Origin: Flagellimonas sp. MMG031
GTDB lineage: Bacteria; Bacteroidota; Bacteroidia; Flavobacteriales; Flavobacteriaceae
NCBI RefSeq assembly: GCF_040112705.1
Contig: NZ_CP157804.1
Coordinates: forward strand, 684,501-748,500
DNA: 64,000 nucleotides
Direction: 5' to 3'
The position numbers and the translations under genes are program-made. Under the pieces are notes generated by a model. That model saw only the letters and a list, made by a program, of their open reading frames with translations. It was not told where the DNA came from and ran no database searches. Below are positions 42,453-51,789 of the stretch, piece by piece; within the stretch, counting starts at the first letter, position 1; each line of letters begins with the position of its first letter.

Positions 42453-44582
42453 ATGAGTGATTCATTAATTGTTGAAAGGCCAATTGGCAGCGCTAAAGAA
42501 GATTTATTCAACTTTAAGCATTATTCTAGGAAAGTTCAGGAAATAATTCAAAGATCAACATCAAATAGTGAACCACTAGTAATTGGTATTTATGGAAAGT
42601 GGGGGGATGGAAAAACTTCATTTTTAAACCTTGTAGAGAATAAGATTGATGTTTTTGAAAAGTTGAAGGGCGAAAAAGGTATAATGAAGTACCACTTCAA
42701 TCCTTGGAGATATGACAATGAAAACGAAATTTTATTCGACTTTTTTGAAGGTCTTTCTCAAAAATTGAGGATAAATGATAATGAGGATTTACAGAGGGCG
42801 GCCAAGCTTATTAAAGGTTTTGGTAGATACTTGAAAGCAATTAAATTATCTGCGACCATTGGTGTTCCAAAAGCTTTTTCAGGGAAATTAACTTTTGACC
42901 CGTCGGAAATTTTTAAGGCTTTAGGTGGAGATTTGGAGCATAAGGCTACTTTGTCAATTGTAGATTTAAAAGGTTTTATTGATAAAGCATTAATTAAAGC
43001 AAATTATAAGATTGTAATTTTCATTGATGATATAGATAGGTTAGATAAGGAGGAGGTATATTCTTTGCTAAAGTTAATTAAGCTCAATGCTAATTTTAAA
43101 AACATAGTGTATTTGATAACAATGGATGATGAGCAAATATGCAAAGTTATCAAGGATAGACATGGAGATGATGCGGAAGACGGCAGGCTTTATCTCGAAA
43201 AAATAGTTCAAGTTCCAATAAGGCTTCCAAAAATTGAAGAAGAGGATTTGAGGGCCTATTTTGATAAGAACTTAAAAAATGTGGTATCAAATCTAGGATA
43301 TTTAGAAGCAGGGACTTCAAAAAATGCGGAGATTGAAGAGATAAGAAAAGAGTATAATGCAAGCTATTTTAGAAATCCTAGAGAAATAATAAGGCTTTTT
43401 AATAGTTTTTTTATTGATGCATTTTCTATAGGCGAGGATGTGAATCTTAGGGATTTATTTTGGCTAAACTATTTAAAATTAAAAGATCCTAGCTGTTATG
43501 AGTTAATTAAAAATTATTATCAAAATCCAATAACAGGAGCACTAGAAAACAGAATTACATTTAATGATGCTCCCGCCTCCGGAGACGAGTTGAATGGATT
43601 TAGAAAAGAGTTAAATGATAATTTTAGGGCATCAATGCATATCATAAATATGCTATTTCCATTGAATAGACTGAAGCTTATGGTCAAAGTTAAATCTGAG
43701 GATGAACTGAACAGTGAATTAAGGATTAATCATTTCTATCATTTTGACAAGTATTTCTCTTATCATATTAAGGGTAAGATATCGGAAGGGGTAGTTCGTA
43801 AATTTATCAATTTAGTGAAAGACAAAAATTTTGATGAAGCGGATCTTATATATTCTGAACTATTTAACAAGTATAATTTATCGAAGATTAAATATAGAAT
43901 CTTGGCTATGATTGCCAATAGTAAAGAGTTTGGGATAAGAAACAACCTTTTTCTATACTTATTTGGCAAAATGGATATGTTTCCAGTTACTGATCGTGAT
44001 GTTTTTGGCAAAAACGACCGCTTAGAGATTATTGAATCAATTGGCAGGTTGCTAAGCGATGATATTCCTGAAAAAGTTAAAGAGTTATCCTTGTCCTTGG
44101 GGGAAAAATTGAACTTTCGTGAATTATGTTATTTTACTAGACAATTCAGAAACCAAGATTTTAAGAAAGAACTTGAGTTAATGATAGTTGATAAAGTGTT
44201 CGATTCAGACCAACATCCTTTTTTTAAAAATCCATTTCAAAATGAAAATAGAATGATAATGGCATTGTTGTTTGAACACAGGAATAAGGAGTATATGGAA
44301 TATCTAGAGATGCACATGAATTCAGCAGAGAGCACTGGAAGTTATATCCGAATATTCCCCACGATATGGAATAATGAAAATATTTCCTCCTTAGAGGAAA
44401 GGGATTTTGAGTACATGAGCAAGATTTCTGATATCGACTTTATTTATAGGAAGGTTGAACAGTATTACCCTAGTTTAATTCAAGAAGAAATCCGAATAGA
44501 AGAATTTAGCAGATATGACCAAACGGAGGTTGAGGATAATGTTAGGCAATTTATTTACTACTACAGAAAGAAAGAAAAATAA
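42453..44582 (+). CDS. KAP family P-loop NTPase
   Basis: 709 residues. Walker A is GKWGDGKT (48-55), the KAP-specific FNPW motif is at 82-85, and Walker B is VIFIDDIDRL (188-197). The rest is helical and unrecognised; the membrane helices that many KAP NTPases carry between Walker A and B are not apparent. The gene is visibly AT-rich (near one-third GC) against its neighbours, a sign of transfer. KAP NTPases are often found in phage-defence or mobile loci; no effector domain is seen here. Its stop abuts the sdh terminator. Confidence 0.88.
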   Translation: MSDSLIVERPIGSAKEDLFNFKHYSRKVQEIIQRSTSNSEPLVIGIYGKWGDGKTSFLNLVENKIDVFEKLKGEKGIMKYHFNPWRYDNENEILFDFFEGLSQKLRINDNEDLQRAAKLIKGFGRYLKAIKLSATIGVPKAFSGKLTFDPSEIFKALGGDLEHKATLSIVDLKGFIDKALIKANYKIVIFIDDIDRLDKEEVYSLLKLIKLNANFKNIVYLITMDDEQICKVIKDRHGDDAEDGRLYLEKIVQVPIRLPKIEEEDLRAYFDKNLKNVVSNLGYLEAGTSKNAEIEEIRKEYNASYFRNPREIIRLFNSFFIDAFSIGEDVNLRDLFWLNYLKLKDPSCYELIKNYYQNPITGALENRITFNDAPASGDELNGFRKELNDNFRASMHIINMLFPLNRLKLMVKVKSEDELNSELRINHFYHFDKYFSYHIKGKISEGVVRKFINLVKDKNFDEADLIYSELFNKYNLSKIKYRILAMIANSKEFGIRNNLFLYLFGKMDMFPVTDRDVFGKNDRLEIIESIGRLLSDDIPEKVKELSLSLGEKLNFRELCYFTRQFRNQDFKKELELMIVDKVFDSDQHPFFKNPFQNENRMIMALLFEHRNKEYMEYLEMHMNSAESTGSYIRIFPTIWNNENISSLEERDFEYMSKISDIDFIYRKVEQYYPSLIQEEIRIEEFSRYDQTEVEDNVRQFIYYYRKKEK

Positions 44583-44610
44583 AAAACCCAAACTCCTTTT
44601 GGAATTTGGG
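44581..44610 (-). terminator. Terminator of sdhCAB
   Basis: On the minus strand a stem of CCCAAA and TCC pairs (44587-44596 with 44601-44610, one mismatch, four-base loop) leads to six Ts (complement of 44581-44586) plus further T-rich DNA. It is 27 bases after the sdhB stop. On the plus strand there is no T-run, so it is a weak stop for the KAP gene. Confidence 0.8.
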
Positions 44611-44636
44611 TCCTCTATAATAAAATATGATACGAT

Positions 44637-45383
44637 TTATCCTTTCAACGTAGCGGATAAGTATTCGCGGTTCATGCGGGCAATGTTCTCCAAAGAAATA
44701 CCTTTGGGGCACTCCACCTCACAAGCACCGGTATTGGTACAGTTTCCGAATCCTTCCAAATCCATTTGGCGCACCATGTTCTGAACACGCTCCGCAGCTT
44801 CTACCTGTCCCTGTGGCAATAGGGCAAACTGCGATACTTTAGCTGAGGTAAACAGCATGGCACTCGCATTTTTACAAGCGGCCACGCAGGCCCCACAACC
44901 AATACAAGTGGCGGCATTAAAGGAATCATCGGCAAGCTCCTTTTCAATAGGAATGGCGTTGGCATCCACTGGTCGTCCCGAAGTGTTTACGGAAATATAA
45001 CCACCAGCCTGTTGGATGCGGTCGAAAGCACTACGATCAGTAATCAAATCCTTGATTACAGGAAACGCTTTGGCCCTCCAAGGTTCAATTACGATTTCGT
45101 CCCCATCATTAAAACTACGCATGTGCAGTTGACAGGCCGTAATCAATGAATCTGGACCGTGCGGACGTCCGTTGATCATCAACGAACATGTACCACAGAT
45201 ACCTTCGCGGCAATCGTGGTCGAATTCCACAGGCTCTTCACCCTTGGCGATCAAATCCTCGTTTAAAATATCCAACATCTCCAAAAAGGACATGTCCTTT
45301 TCTACCCCATCAAGGGTGTAGTCGACCATCGCTCCTTTGGAGTTCGCATCTTTTTGACGCCATATTTTTAAATATAATTTCAT
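44637..45383 (-). CDS. sdhB: Succinate dehydrogenase iron-sulfur subunit
   Basis: 248 residues with ligands for three clusters: 2Fe-2S by Cys58, 63, 66 and 84; 4Fe-4S and 3Fe-4S by Cys160, 163, 166, 170, 215, 221 and 225. It carries electrons from the flavin of SdhA to the quinone site at SdhC. Length and spacing fit the Bacteroidota succinate:quinone oxidoreductase type. Last gene of the sdhCAB operon, seven bases after sdhA. Confidence 0.96.
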   Translation of the reverse strand: MKLYLKIWRQKDANSKGAMVDYTLDGVEKDMSFLEMLDILNEDLIAKGEEPVEFDHDCREGICGTCSLMINGRPHGPDSLITACQLHMRSFNDGDEIVIEPWRAKAFPVIKDLITDRSAFDRIQQAGGYISVNTSGRPVDANAIPIEKELADDSFNAATCIGCGACVAACKNASAMLFTSAKVSQFALLPQGQVEAAERVQNMVRQMDLEGFGNCTNTGACEVECPKGISLENIARMNREYLSATLKG

Positions 45384-45390
45384 AGCAATT

Positions 45391-47394
45391 TTATTTATAT
45401 GAACGTGTCTTTACTTTGATATTCTCGTATTCCAAATCTTCTTTGTGCAATTTGGCATCTTTGGGCTCGCCTGCGTACTCCCAAGCGGCCACGTATTTAA
45501 AGTTTTCGTCATCACGAAGGGCCTCGCCTTCTTCTGTTTGATACTCTTCACGGAAATGTCCTCCACAGGATTCATTTCTATGCAATGCATCCTTGGCAAA
45601 CAACTCGCCCAGTTCCAAGAAATCGGCCACACGACCTGCTTTTTCCAATTCTTGGTTCTTGGAATCCGGTGTTCCGGGAACTTTTACGTTTTCCCAGAAA
45701 TCCTTGCGCAATGCGGCGATTTCTTCAATGGCTTCCTTGAGCTCTTTTTCATTTCGGGACATTCCACATTTGTTCCACATGATTTTACCTAATTTCTTGT
45801 GGTAATAATCCACCGTGTGGATACCGCTACCCGACATCAATTTTTTGATGCGCTCACGAACATCGTTTTCGGCGGCATCAAATTCAGGAGAGTCGGTAGG
45901 AATGGGCCCAGTTCTAATATCGTTGGACAAATAATCCCCGATGGTGTATGGAAGCACAAAATATCCATCGGCCAGACCCTGCATCAAGGCCGATGCCCCC
46001 AAACGGTTGGCGCCGTGGTCGCTAAAGTTGGCCTCTCCTGCGGCATAACACCCAGGAATGGTGGTTTGCAGGTTGTAATCCACCCAAAGACCTCCCATGG
46101 TGTAGTGCACCGCTGGATAGATCTTCATGGGGGTTTTGTATGGGTTTTCGTCCACAATCTTTTCGTACATCTGGAAGAGGTTACCATATTTCGCCTCGAC
46201 TATTTTTTCACCGAGCTCGCGAATGGTTTTGTCGTCTGCATCCTTCATTCCAGAGGTCATTGCTTTTTCCCTTCCATAACGCATTATGGCCGAATCAAAA
46301 TCGAGGTATACGGCCTCGCCAGTTTTGTTCACGCCGAATCCAGCATCGCATCGTTCCTTGGCAGCTCTTGAGGCAACGTCCCGTGGCACCAAGTTACCGA
46401 AGGCAGGATAACGTCTTTCCAAATAGTAATCCCTATCCTCTTCCGCCAATTCAGTAGGCTTCAAACGACCCTCGCGAATGGCTTGGGCATCTTCCAATTT
46501 TTTGGGCACCCAAATACGTCCATCGTTTCGCAGTGATTCGGACATCAAGGTCAATTTGGATTGATGGTCTCCCGAAACCGGAATACAGGTCGGGTGGATT
46601 TGTGTGTAACATGGGTTGGCGAAGAAAGCACCTTTTTTGTGTGTTCTCCAGGCTGCCATCACGTTGGCACCCATACAATAGGTGGAAAGGTAAAACAAGT
46701 TTCCATATCCTCCGGAAGCGATGACAACGGCATGCGCAGAATGTCTTTCGATTTCACCGGTCACCAAGTTTCTGGCAATAATACCCCGGGCCTTACCATC
46801 GACCAAAACCAAGTCCAACATCTCATGACGCGTGTACGATTTGATTTTGCCTCGTTGGATTTGACGGTTCATGGCGGCGTATGCGCCCAGCAACAACTGT
46901 TGACCGGTTTGCCCTTTGGCGTAGAAGGTCCTGGAAACCAAAACCCCTCCAAAGGAGCGGTTGTCCAATAACCCTCCATACTCCCTTGCAAAAGGGACTC
47001 CTTGGGCAACACATTGGTCAATAATATTGGTGGATACTTCCGCTAATCGGTACACGTTGGCCTCTCGGGAACGGTAGTCACCTCCTTTGATGGTGTCGTA
47101 GAAAAGACGGTAAACACTGTCGCCATCCCCTTGATAGTTCTTGGCCGCGTTCACGCCTCCTTGGGCTGCAATGGAGTGCGCCCTTCTGGGAGAATCTTGA
47201 TAACAGAAAGTTTTTACATTGTAGCCCAGCTCTGCCAAAGTGGCTGCAGCGGAGCCCCCGGCCAATCCAGTACCAACGACAATAATATCAATGTTCCGCT
47301 TGTTGGCGGGGTTGACTAGGTCAATTTCATTTTTATGCTTGGTCCATTTGTCCGCTAAGGGTCCAGATGGAACTTTGGAATTCAATATGCCCAT
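45391..47394 (-). CDS. sdhA: Succinate dehydrogenase flavoprotein subunit
   Basis: 667 residues. The FAD-binding GTGLAG motif is at 41-46, the covalent-flavin histidine is in [14 protein letters not shown], and the catalytic and C-terminal blocks ([25 protein letters not shown]) are intact. It oxidises succinate to fumarate in the citric acid cycle. The long form (~670 residues) is the Bacteroidota/epsilonproteobacterial type paired with a single cytochrome b subunit. Confidence 0.96.
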   Translation of the reverse strand: MGILNSKVPSGPLADKWTKHKNEIDLVNPANKRNIDIIVVGTGLAGGSAAATLAELGYNVKTFCYQDSPRRAHSIAAQGGVNAAKNYQGDGDSVYRLFYDTIKGGDYRSREANVYRLAEVSTNIIDQCVAQGVPFAREYGGLLDNRSFGGVLVSRTFYAKGQTGQQLLLGAYAAMNRQIQRGKIKSYTRHEMLDLVLVDGKARGIIARNLVTGEIERHSAHAVVIASGGYGNLFYLSTYCMGANVMAAWRTHKKGAFFANPCYTQIHPTCIPVSGDHQSKLTLMSESLRNDGRIWVPKKLEDAQAIREGRLKPTELAEEDRDYYLERRYPAFGNLVPRDVASRAAKERCDAGFGVNKTGEAVYLDFDSAIMRYGREKAMTSGMKDADDKTIRELGEKIVEAKYGNLFQMYEKIVDENPYKTPMKIYPAVHYTMGGLWVDYNLQTTIPGCYAAGEANFSDHGANRLGASALMQGLADGYFVLPYTIGDYLSNDIRTGPIPTDSPEFDAAENDVRERIKKLMSGSGIHTVDYYHKKLGKIMWNKCGMSRNEKELKEAIEEIAALRKDFWENVKVPGTPDSKNQELEKAGRVADFLELGELFAKDALHRNESCGGHFREEYQTEEGEALRDDENFKYVAAWEYAGEPKDAKLHKEDLEYENIKVKTRSYK

Positions 47395-47396
47395 AC

Positions 47397-48062
47397 TTAA
47401 TGTGTTATTGGGTTAAGGTGGTGGTAAACGGCGATGAATGCAAAGGCCAAGGGTACCACGACCGCGAATATTTTAGCAAATTTTTTAAATCCAGCAGTGT
47501 ACTTGTTGTTTACACCCATGGATTGGAAAGAGGAGGCAAAGCCATGCCATAAATGAAGAGCCAGCAGCACAAAGGATACCGCATAAAGCACGGTTCTCCA
47601 AACAGGAGCGAACTTTTCAACGGTTTCGGCGTAGTAACGCGTTGGGTCCTGTGGGTTGGCCTCGATGTACTTGTAGGCCATCTCGTGCACCCAAAAATCG
47701 TAGAAGTGCAACGCCAAAAAGGCCAATACCACCAAACCTGAGTAAATCATGTTACGGGAAGCCCATGGTGCATTGGCAGCGCCATTGTACTTTACATAGC
47801 CCACATCCCTAGCTTTTCTGTTCTGGATTTCCAACACAAAGCCCATTACAAAGTGGATGATTACACCAGCAATCAAAATGGGTTGAAGTACAAATTGCAC
47901 CAATGGATTGTAGCCCATAAAATGGGACCAGGAGTTAAAGGTTTCCGGATCAATGACCGAAGTAATGTTGATAGTAAGATGTTGCGTGAGAAAAACAACC
48001 AAAAAAAGACCCGATAGCGCCATTACGTACTTTCGGGCCAACGAAGATTTTATCAAACTCAT
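47397..48062 (-). CDS. sdhC: Succinate dehydrogenase cytochrome b subunit
   Basis: 221 residues with five membrane helices, the single-subunit diheme type B anchor. Histidines suited to heme binding occur in [26 protein letters not shown] and [16 protein letters not shown]. It passes electrons to menaquinone. It is the first gene of sdhCAB, two bases before sdhA, with an excellent promoter 20-50 bases upstream. Confidence 0.93.
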   Translation of the reverse strand: MSLIKSSLARKYVMALSGLFLVVFLTQHLTINITSVIDPETFNSWSHFMGYNPLVQFVLQPILIAGVIIHFVMGFVLEIQNRKARDVGYVKYNGAANAPWASRNMIYSGLVVLAFLALHFYDFWVHEMAYKYIEANPQDPTRYYAETVEKFAPVWRTVLYAVSFVLLALHLWHGFASSFQSMGVNNKYTAGFKKFAKIFAVVVPLAFAFIAVYHHLNPITH

Positions 48063-48080
48063 TAGAAGTCAGTTTTTACA

Positions 48081-48111
48081 CAAATTTACGGCACGAAGGA
48101 GTTTTTAACAA
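48081..48111 (-). promoter_or_regulatory. Promoter of sdhCAB
   Basis: On the minus strand TTG (48109-48111), exactly 20 bases, then TAAATTTG (48081-48088): close to the ideal Bacteroidota promoter. The ATG is 18 bases downstream. Confidence 0.8.
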
Positions 48112-48235
48112 GCTTTCAACATCGTAAAGCAGGTTATTTAGATTCATTTTAAGCTAATGCGATTTAAACCCTCGTTATCGCCATCCCGGAAATTTGACCG
48201 ATATTACCAATGAATCCAAAATCAAACAAAAAAAC

Positions 48236-49126
48236 ATGGATGTTGCCATTTTATCCGTAAGCCTTAACGTGTATTCCACGGCTAGGATTGCTGAGGAATT
48301 TGAGCGGGCCGGGCATTATGTGGAGCATGTGGACCATACCAAATGTTCGGTGCAGTTGGGCGGGGACCGACCCGAGATTTATATGGGAACGGAGAACATC
48401 ACCGACGAGTTTGATGCCATTGTACCACGAATCGGCACTACGGTAACTCGGCACGGATCGGCCATCGTAAAGCAATTTGAGCTGAACCATGTGTTCACCA
48501 CCGCCAAATCATTGGGCATCACCCGAGCCCGGAACAAAGTCGCTACCCTACAGATGATGTCCCAAAAAGGCATTCCTGTCCCCAAAACAGTGTTTTCCAT
48601 CAATCCCTACAATGTAGAGGATCAAATTGAGCTTTTGGGCGGAGCGCCGGTCATTATAAAACTGCAAGAGGGCACCCAAGGCAAAGGTGTGATTCTGGCG
48701 GAAAGCAAAAAGTCGGCAAAATCGGTAATCGATACCCTCTACAACATGAACACGAGTATTTTACTCCAAGAATATATTGCCGAGGCCAATGGGGAAGACC
48801 TTCGGATTATTGTAGTGGGCAAAAAAATTGTCGCCAGCATGAAACGTACCAGCGGCTTGGACGACTTTAGGTCCAATGTGCACCGAGGAGCCGCAGTGGA
48901 AGCCGTACAACTAACACCACGCGAAAAGTTCATAGCCATTAATGCAACCAAACACCTGGGATTGGGCGTAGCAGGTGTGGATTTGATCCGATCAAAAAAT
49001 GGCCCTTTATTGATTGAGGTGAACGCGTCTCCGGGTCTTCAAGGGATAGAGGCCGCCACGGGTATCAACGTGGCCAAGCACATTGTGCGTTATGTGGAAA
49101 AGCACGGAAGAAACAGCCGCAAATAA
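48236..49126 (+). CDS. rimK: RimK-type ATP-grasp ligase
   Basis: 296 residues with the ATP-grasp blocks VIIKLQEGTQGKGVILAE, LLQEYIAEANGEDLRIIVVG, RSNVHRGAAVE and LLIEVNASPGLQGIE. It closely follows the E. coli RimK layout, which adds glutamates to ribosomal protein S6. The ATG at 48236 matches the start of the family; an upstream TTG would add an unconserved tail. Whether S6 is the real substrate here is not shown. Convergent with the STAS-like gene nine bases beyond. Confidence 0.9.
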   Translation: MDVAILSVSLNVYSTARIAEEFERAGHYVEHVDHTKCSVQLGGDRPEIYMGTENITDEFDAIVPRIGTTVTRHGSAIVKQFELNHVFTTAKSLGITRARNKVATLQMMSQKGIPVPKTVFSINPYNVEDQIELLGGAPVIIKLQEGTQGKGVILAESKKSAKSVIDTLYNMNTSILLQEYIAEANGEDLRIIVVGKKIVASMKRTSGLDDFRSNVHRGAAVEAVQLTPREKFIAINATKHLGLGVAGVDLIRSKNGPLLIEVNASPGLQGIEAATGINVAKHIVRYVEKHGRNSRK

Positions 49127-49134
49127 TTTTAGGT

Positions 49135-49563
49135 TCAGGCCGACATGTTCATTTTTTCACTGACCTTGGCCAAGCTCCATTGTACGGCATCTTCCAAATC
49201 GGAAAACTGCCTGATTTTGTTTCTGAAGAACATCTTTTCCAAAATAACACTGGCCAAACCACTTTTATTATAGGCCACAATGGAGTAGAACTCTAGATGA
49301 TGTCGGTTTTTGTAGAACTTGAGCCAGTCCGTGGGCACCACGGAATAATCGTTGATTCGGTTGCTGATGTAAGCTACAGGTTTATCCTTTCCTAAAATTT
49401 CGTAGGCCACACTGATTATTTTTTCGGCTTTGTCCCAATCGAAAGTGGCTCCTTCGCTCATTTCGGAGATGACCAATCCATCAAAAAAGTAAAAGACACC
49501 GAATTCGTACTCCCGGACCTCCTTTATTTTTTTAAAAATTGCCAAATCCCTTACCTTTTGCAT
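49135..49563 (-). CDS. SpoIIAA/STAS-like hypothetical protein
   Basis: 142 residues. Short alternating beta-alpha pattern, DGLVISEMSEGATFDWDKAEKI and YISNRINDYSVVPTDWLKFY, resembling the SpoIIAA/STAS-like proteins of Bacteroidota; assignment by eye. No membrane helix. Its promoter region holds a -7 box and three phased repeats, so it is probably a tightly regulated gene. Confidence 0.6.
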   Translation of the reverse strand: MQKVRDLAIFKKIKEVREYEFGVFYFFDGLVISEMSEGATFDWDKAEKIISVAYEILGKDKPVAYISNRINDYSVVPTDWLKFYKNRHHLEFYSIVAYNKSGLASVILEKMFFRNKIRQFSDLEDAVQWSLAKVSEKMNMSA

Positions 49564-49598
49564 AATTGTTTACGTCTAAAACATCTATAATGATGAAT

Positions 49599-49606
49599 CA
49601 AAGGTA
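49599..49606 (-). promoter_or_regulatory. -7 promoter box of the STAS-like gene
   Basis: Reads TACCTTTG on the minus strand, a perfect TAnnTTTG box 35 bases before the ATG. The -33 position has no TTG, which would fit an activator-dependent promoter. Confidence 0.6.
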
Positions 49607-49635
49607 CATGGGGCTAAAGGTATTTTTGGGCACCG

Positions 49636-49688
49636 ATTGACCGATGCACCTTCCGAATTGACGTATGGGCCTTTTCAATTGACGGATG
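49636..49688. promoter_or_regulatory. Three direct repeats of ATTGAC-nn-ATG at 21-base spacing
   Basis: Copies begin at 49636, 49657 and 49678, each ATTGAC, two variable bases, ATG. The period is exactly 21 bases, two helical turns, and the array ends about 30 bases from the -7 box of the STAS-like gene. The 21-base period is that of LytTR-type binding sites. Confidence 0.6.
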
Positions 49689-49745
49689 CTATTTTAGGAG
49701 AAATGAAATACGTAAAATTCCTACACATCTGGTTGGAATCCCGTA

Positions 49746-50135
49746 TTATTTCTCCATGTTTTTGAGCTGAATCCCCAAGGCTTTAGTGGAAAGTTGTACT
49801 TCTAGAAGGGAAAGGATCAAAGAAATCATCAAAAAAACCAGACTGATGCCAAAAATTACATTGGCCCAGACCCGCATTTCCACATAGATCAAGAACATCG
49901 TAACGGCGGCCAACAAAAAACTCACGATGGCAGTGGCCTGCATGTTCTTGATGATGCCCAATCGCGTCCGCAATTGGTTGATTTGTTGTTTTAGAGGTGG
50001 CGCCGAAGTTTCCTCAAACTGCTTGTGCAACTGGCGGATCAATGCAGCAATGGCCAAGTAACGTGCGTTGTAAGCCAACATGGTCAACGAAATGGCAGGA
50101 AAAAGCAGTGCGGGAATACTAAGGTTGAGCTCCAT
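49746..50135 (-). CDS. DUF2721 family membrane protein
   Basis: 129 residues with a membrane helix at the start (LSIPALLFPAISLTMLAYN), an amphipathic charged middle and two more helices (about 70-115). The pattern LIRQLHKQFEE and LRTRLGIIKNMQ is typical of DUF2721. Function unknown. It is divergent from pepP. Confidence 0.82.
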   Translation of the reverse strand: MELNLSIPALLFPAISLTMLAYNARYLAIAALIRQLHKQFEETSAPPLKQQINQLRTRLGIIKNMQATAIVSFLLAAVTMFLIYVEMRVWANVIFGISLVFLMISLILSLLEVQLSTKALGIQLKNMEK

Positions 50136-50163
50136 TTTTTCAATTTGATTGGGAAGGTAAGGA

Positions 50164-50195
50164 TTTGTCTTCGGTAACGCAATTACCTACATTTG
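50164..50195 (+). promoter_or_regulatory. Promoter of pepP
   Basis: TTTG (50164-50167), 20 bases, then TACATTTG (50188-50195), 19 bases before the ATG. Confidence 0.75.
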
Positions 50196-50214
50196 AGCAA
50201 ATCAAATCACAACT

Positions 50215-51507
50215 ATGAAATACACTCAGATAGACAGCAACCTTTTTATAAAGAACCGTAAAAAATTCGTGGCACAAATGCGGCCAAAGAGCATTGCGGT
50301 CTTCAATTCCAACGATATTTATCCCATTGGTGCGGATAGTACCTTGCCTTTTGAGCAGGACCGGGACCTTTTTTATCTGAGCGGTGCTGATCAAGAGGAA
50401 ACGATTTTGCTTCTCTTTCCCGATGCCATGGATGCCAAGCACAGGGAAATTCTGTTTGTGCGGGAAACCAACGACCATATCGCCGTTTGGGAAGGAGCAA
50501 AACTCACCAAGGAAAAAGCAACGGAGGTTTCAGGTATTGAAACAGTGTATTGGCTTACCGAATTTGACAAGATATTTTTTGATTTGATGACGGAGGCGGA
50601 TACCATCTACTTCAACACCAATGAACATTACCGCCAAGCAGTGGAAACCCAGACTAGGGAAGACCGCTTCATCGAAAAAGTAAAAAAGGAATACCCTGCC
50701 CACCAATGGGCCAAAAGCAATCCCATTTTACAGAACATTCGCGGGGTAAAGGAACCAGAGGAAATCGAATTGATGCAGAGGGCCTGCGACATTACCGAAA
50801 AAGGGTTTAGAAGGGTGTTGGAATTTGTGAAGCCTGGCGTATGGGAACACGAAATTGAGGCCGAATATCTGCACGAATTTATTCGGAACCGCTCCAAAGG
50901 GTTTGCCTACAGTCCCATCATTGCATCGGGCAACAATGCTAACGTGCTCCACTATTTGGAAAATAACAAACAGGTGAAGGACGGCGATATGATCTTGATG
51001 GACCTTGCTGCGGAATACGCCAACTACTCCAGCGATATGACCCGTACCATTCCTGTGAACGGAAGATTCACGGCCAGACAGAAGGAAGTGTATAGCGCAG
51101 TCCTTCGTGTAAAGGATGAAGCCACTAAAATGTTGGTGCCCGGAACGCTATGGGCCGAATATCACAAGGAGGTCGGAAAACTCATGACCTCCGAACTGAT
51201 AGGACTTGGATTGTTGGACAAGGCCGATGTGCAAAATGAAAATCCAGACTGGCCTGCCTACAAAAAGTACTTCATGCACGGTACCAGTCACCATATCGGG
51301 TTGAATACCCACGATTACGGGGAGTTGAAAAAACCGATGAAAGCCAATATGGTGTTCACGGTGGAGCCCGGTATTTACATTCCTGCCGAGGGAATGGGAA
51401 TCCGTTTGGAAGATGATGTGGTTATCCAAGAAAAGGGAGAGCCCTTTAATTTGATGCGAAACATCCCCATAGAAATCGAGGAAATCGAGGAATTGATGAA
51501 CAAATAG
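50215..51507 (+). CDS. pepP: Aminopeptidase P family protein (Xaa-Pro aminopeptidase)
   Basis: 430 residues. An N-terminal creatinase-like domain precedes the pita-bread metallopeptidase domain. The five metal ligands are visible: two Asp in DLAAEYANYSSDMTRT, His in HGTSHHIGL, Glu in FTVEPGIYI and Glu in IRLEDDVVI. It removes N-terminal residues before proline in the cytoplasm. It has its own promoter; a small membrane protein gene follows 39 bases later. Confidence 0.93.
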   Translation: MKYTQIDSNLFIKNRKKFVAQMRPKSIAVFNSNDIYPIGADSTLPFEQDRDLFYLSGADQEETILLLFPDAMDAKHREILFVRETNDHIAVWEGAKLTKEKATEVSGIETVYWLTEFDKIFFDLMTEADTIYFNTNEHYRQAVETQTREDRFIEKVKKEYPAHQWAKSNPILQNIRGVKEPEEIELMQRACDITEKGFRRVLEFVKPGVWEHEIEAEYLHEFIRNRSKGFAYSPIIASGNNANVLHYLENNKQVKDGDMILMDLAAEYANYSSDMTRTIPVNGRFTARQKEVYSAVLRVKDEATKMLVPGTLWAEYHKEVGKLMTSELIGLGLLDKADVQNENPDWPAYKKYFMHGTSHHIGLNTHDYGELKKPMKANMVFTVEPGIYIPAEGMGIRLEDDVVIQEKGEPFNLMRNIPIEIEEIEELMNK

Positions 51508-51546
51508 TCAGATTCTGATTTTAGAATTTAGAGAGACAAAAGAAGT

Positions 51547-51726
51547 ATGCGAGCGAGCCTAGTGTGGTTGATGCAACAATCGACCATCGAAAAAAAGATG
51601 GAAGAAGCCCCGGATAGTGCCTATGAAATCGGGGTGGTTATTGGGAGTTACCTTCCCTTTGTGGTGCTGGCTGGCATTGCGTATGCCATTTATTACTACA
51701 ATAAAAAGAAGCGAGACTCGGAGTAA
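51547..51726 (+). CDS. Small single-pass membrane protein
   Basis: 59 residues: charged N-terminal helix (about 10-22), one membrane helix (about 28-51, GVVIGSYLPFVVLAGIAYAI) and a basic tail (YNKKKRDSE). Not recognised. It starts 39 bases after pepP and ends 63 bases before the CDF gene, with normal composition, so it is probably a real gene. Confidence 0.6.
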   Translation: MRASLVWLMQQSTIEKKMEEAPDSAYEIGVVIGSYLPFVVLAGIAYAIYYYNKKKRDSE

Positions 51727-51789
51727 GTTAGTCAGTTTGGTTCATCACCAAAAAGAAATGTTCCATCAAATGGCTTAATGTAACGGATT

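Noticed and set aside
44581..44610. Hairpin as terminator of the KAP gene
   Set aside because: The T-run exists only on the minus strand, so it mainly serves sdhCAB.
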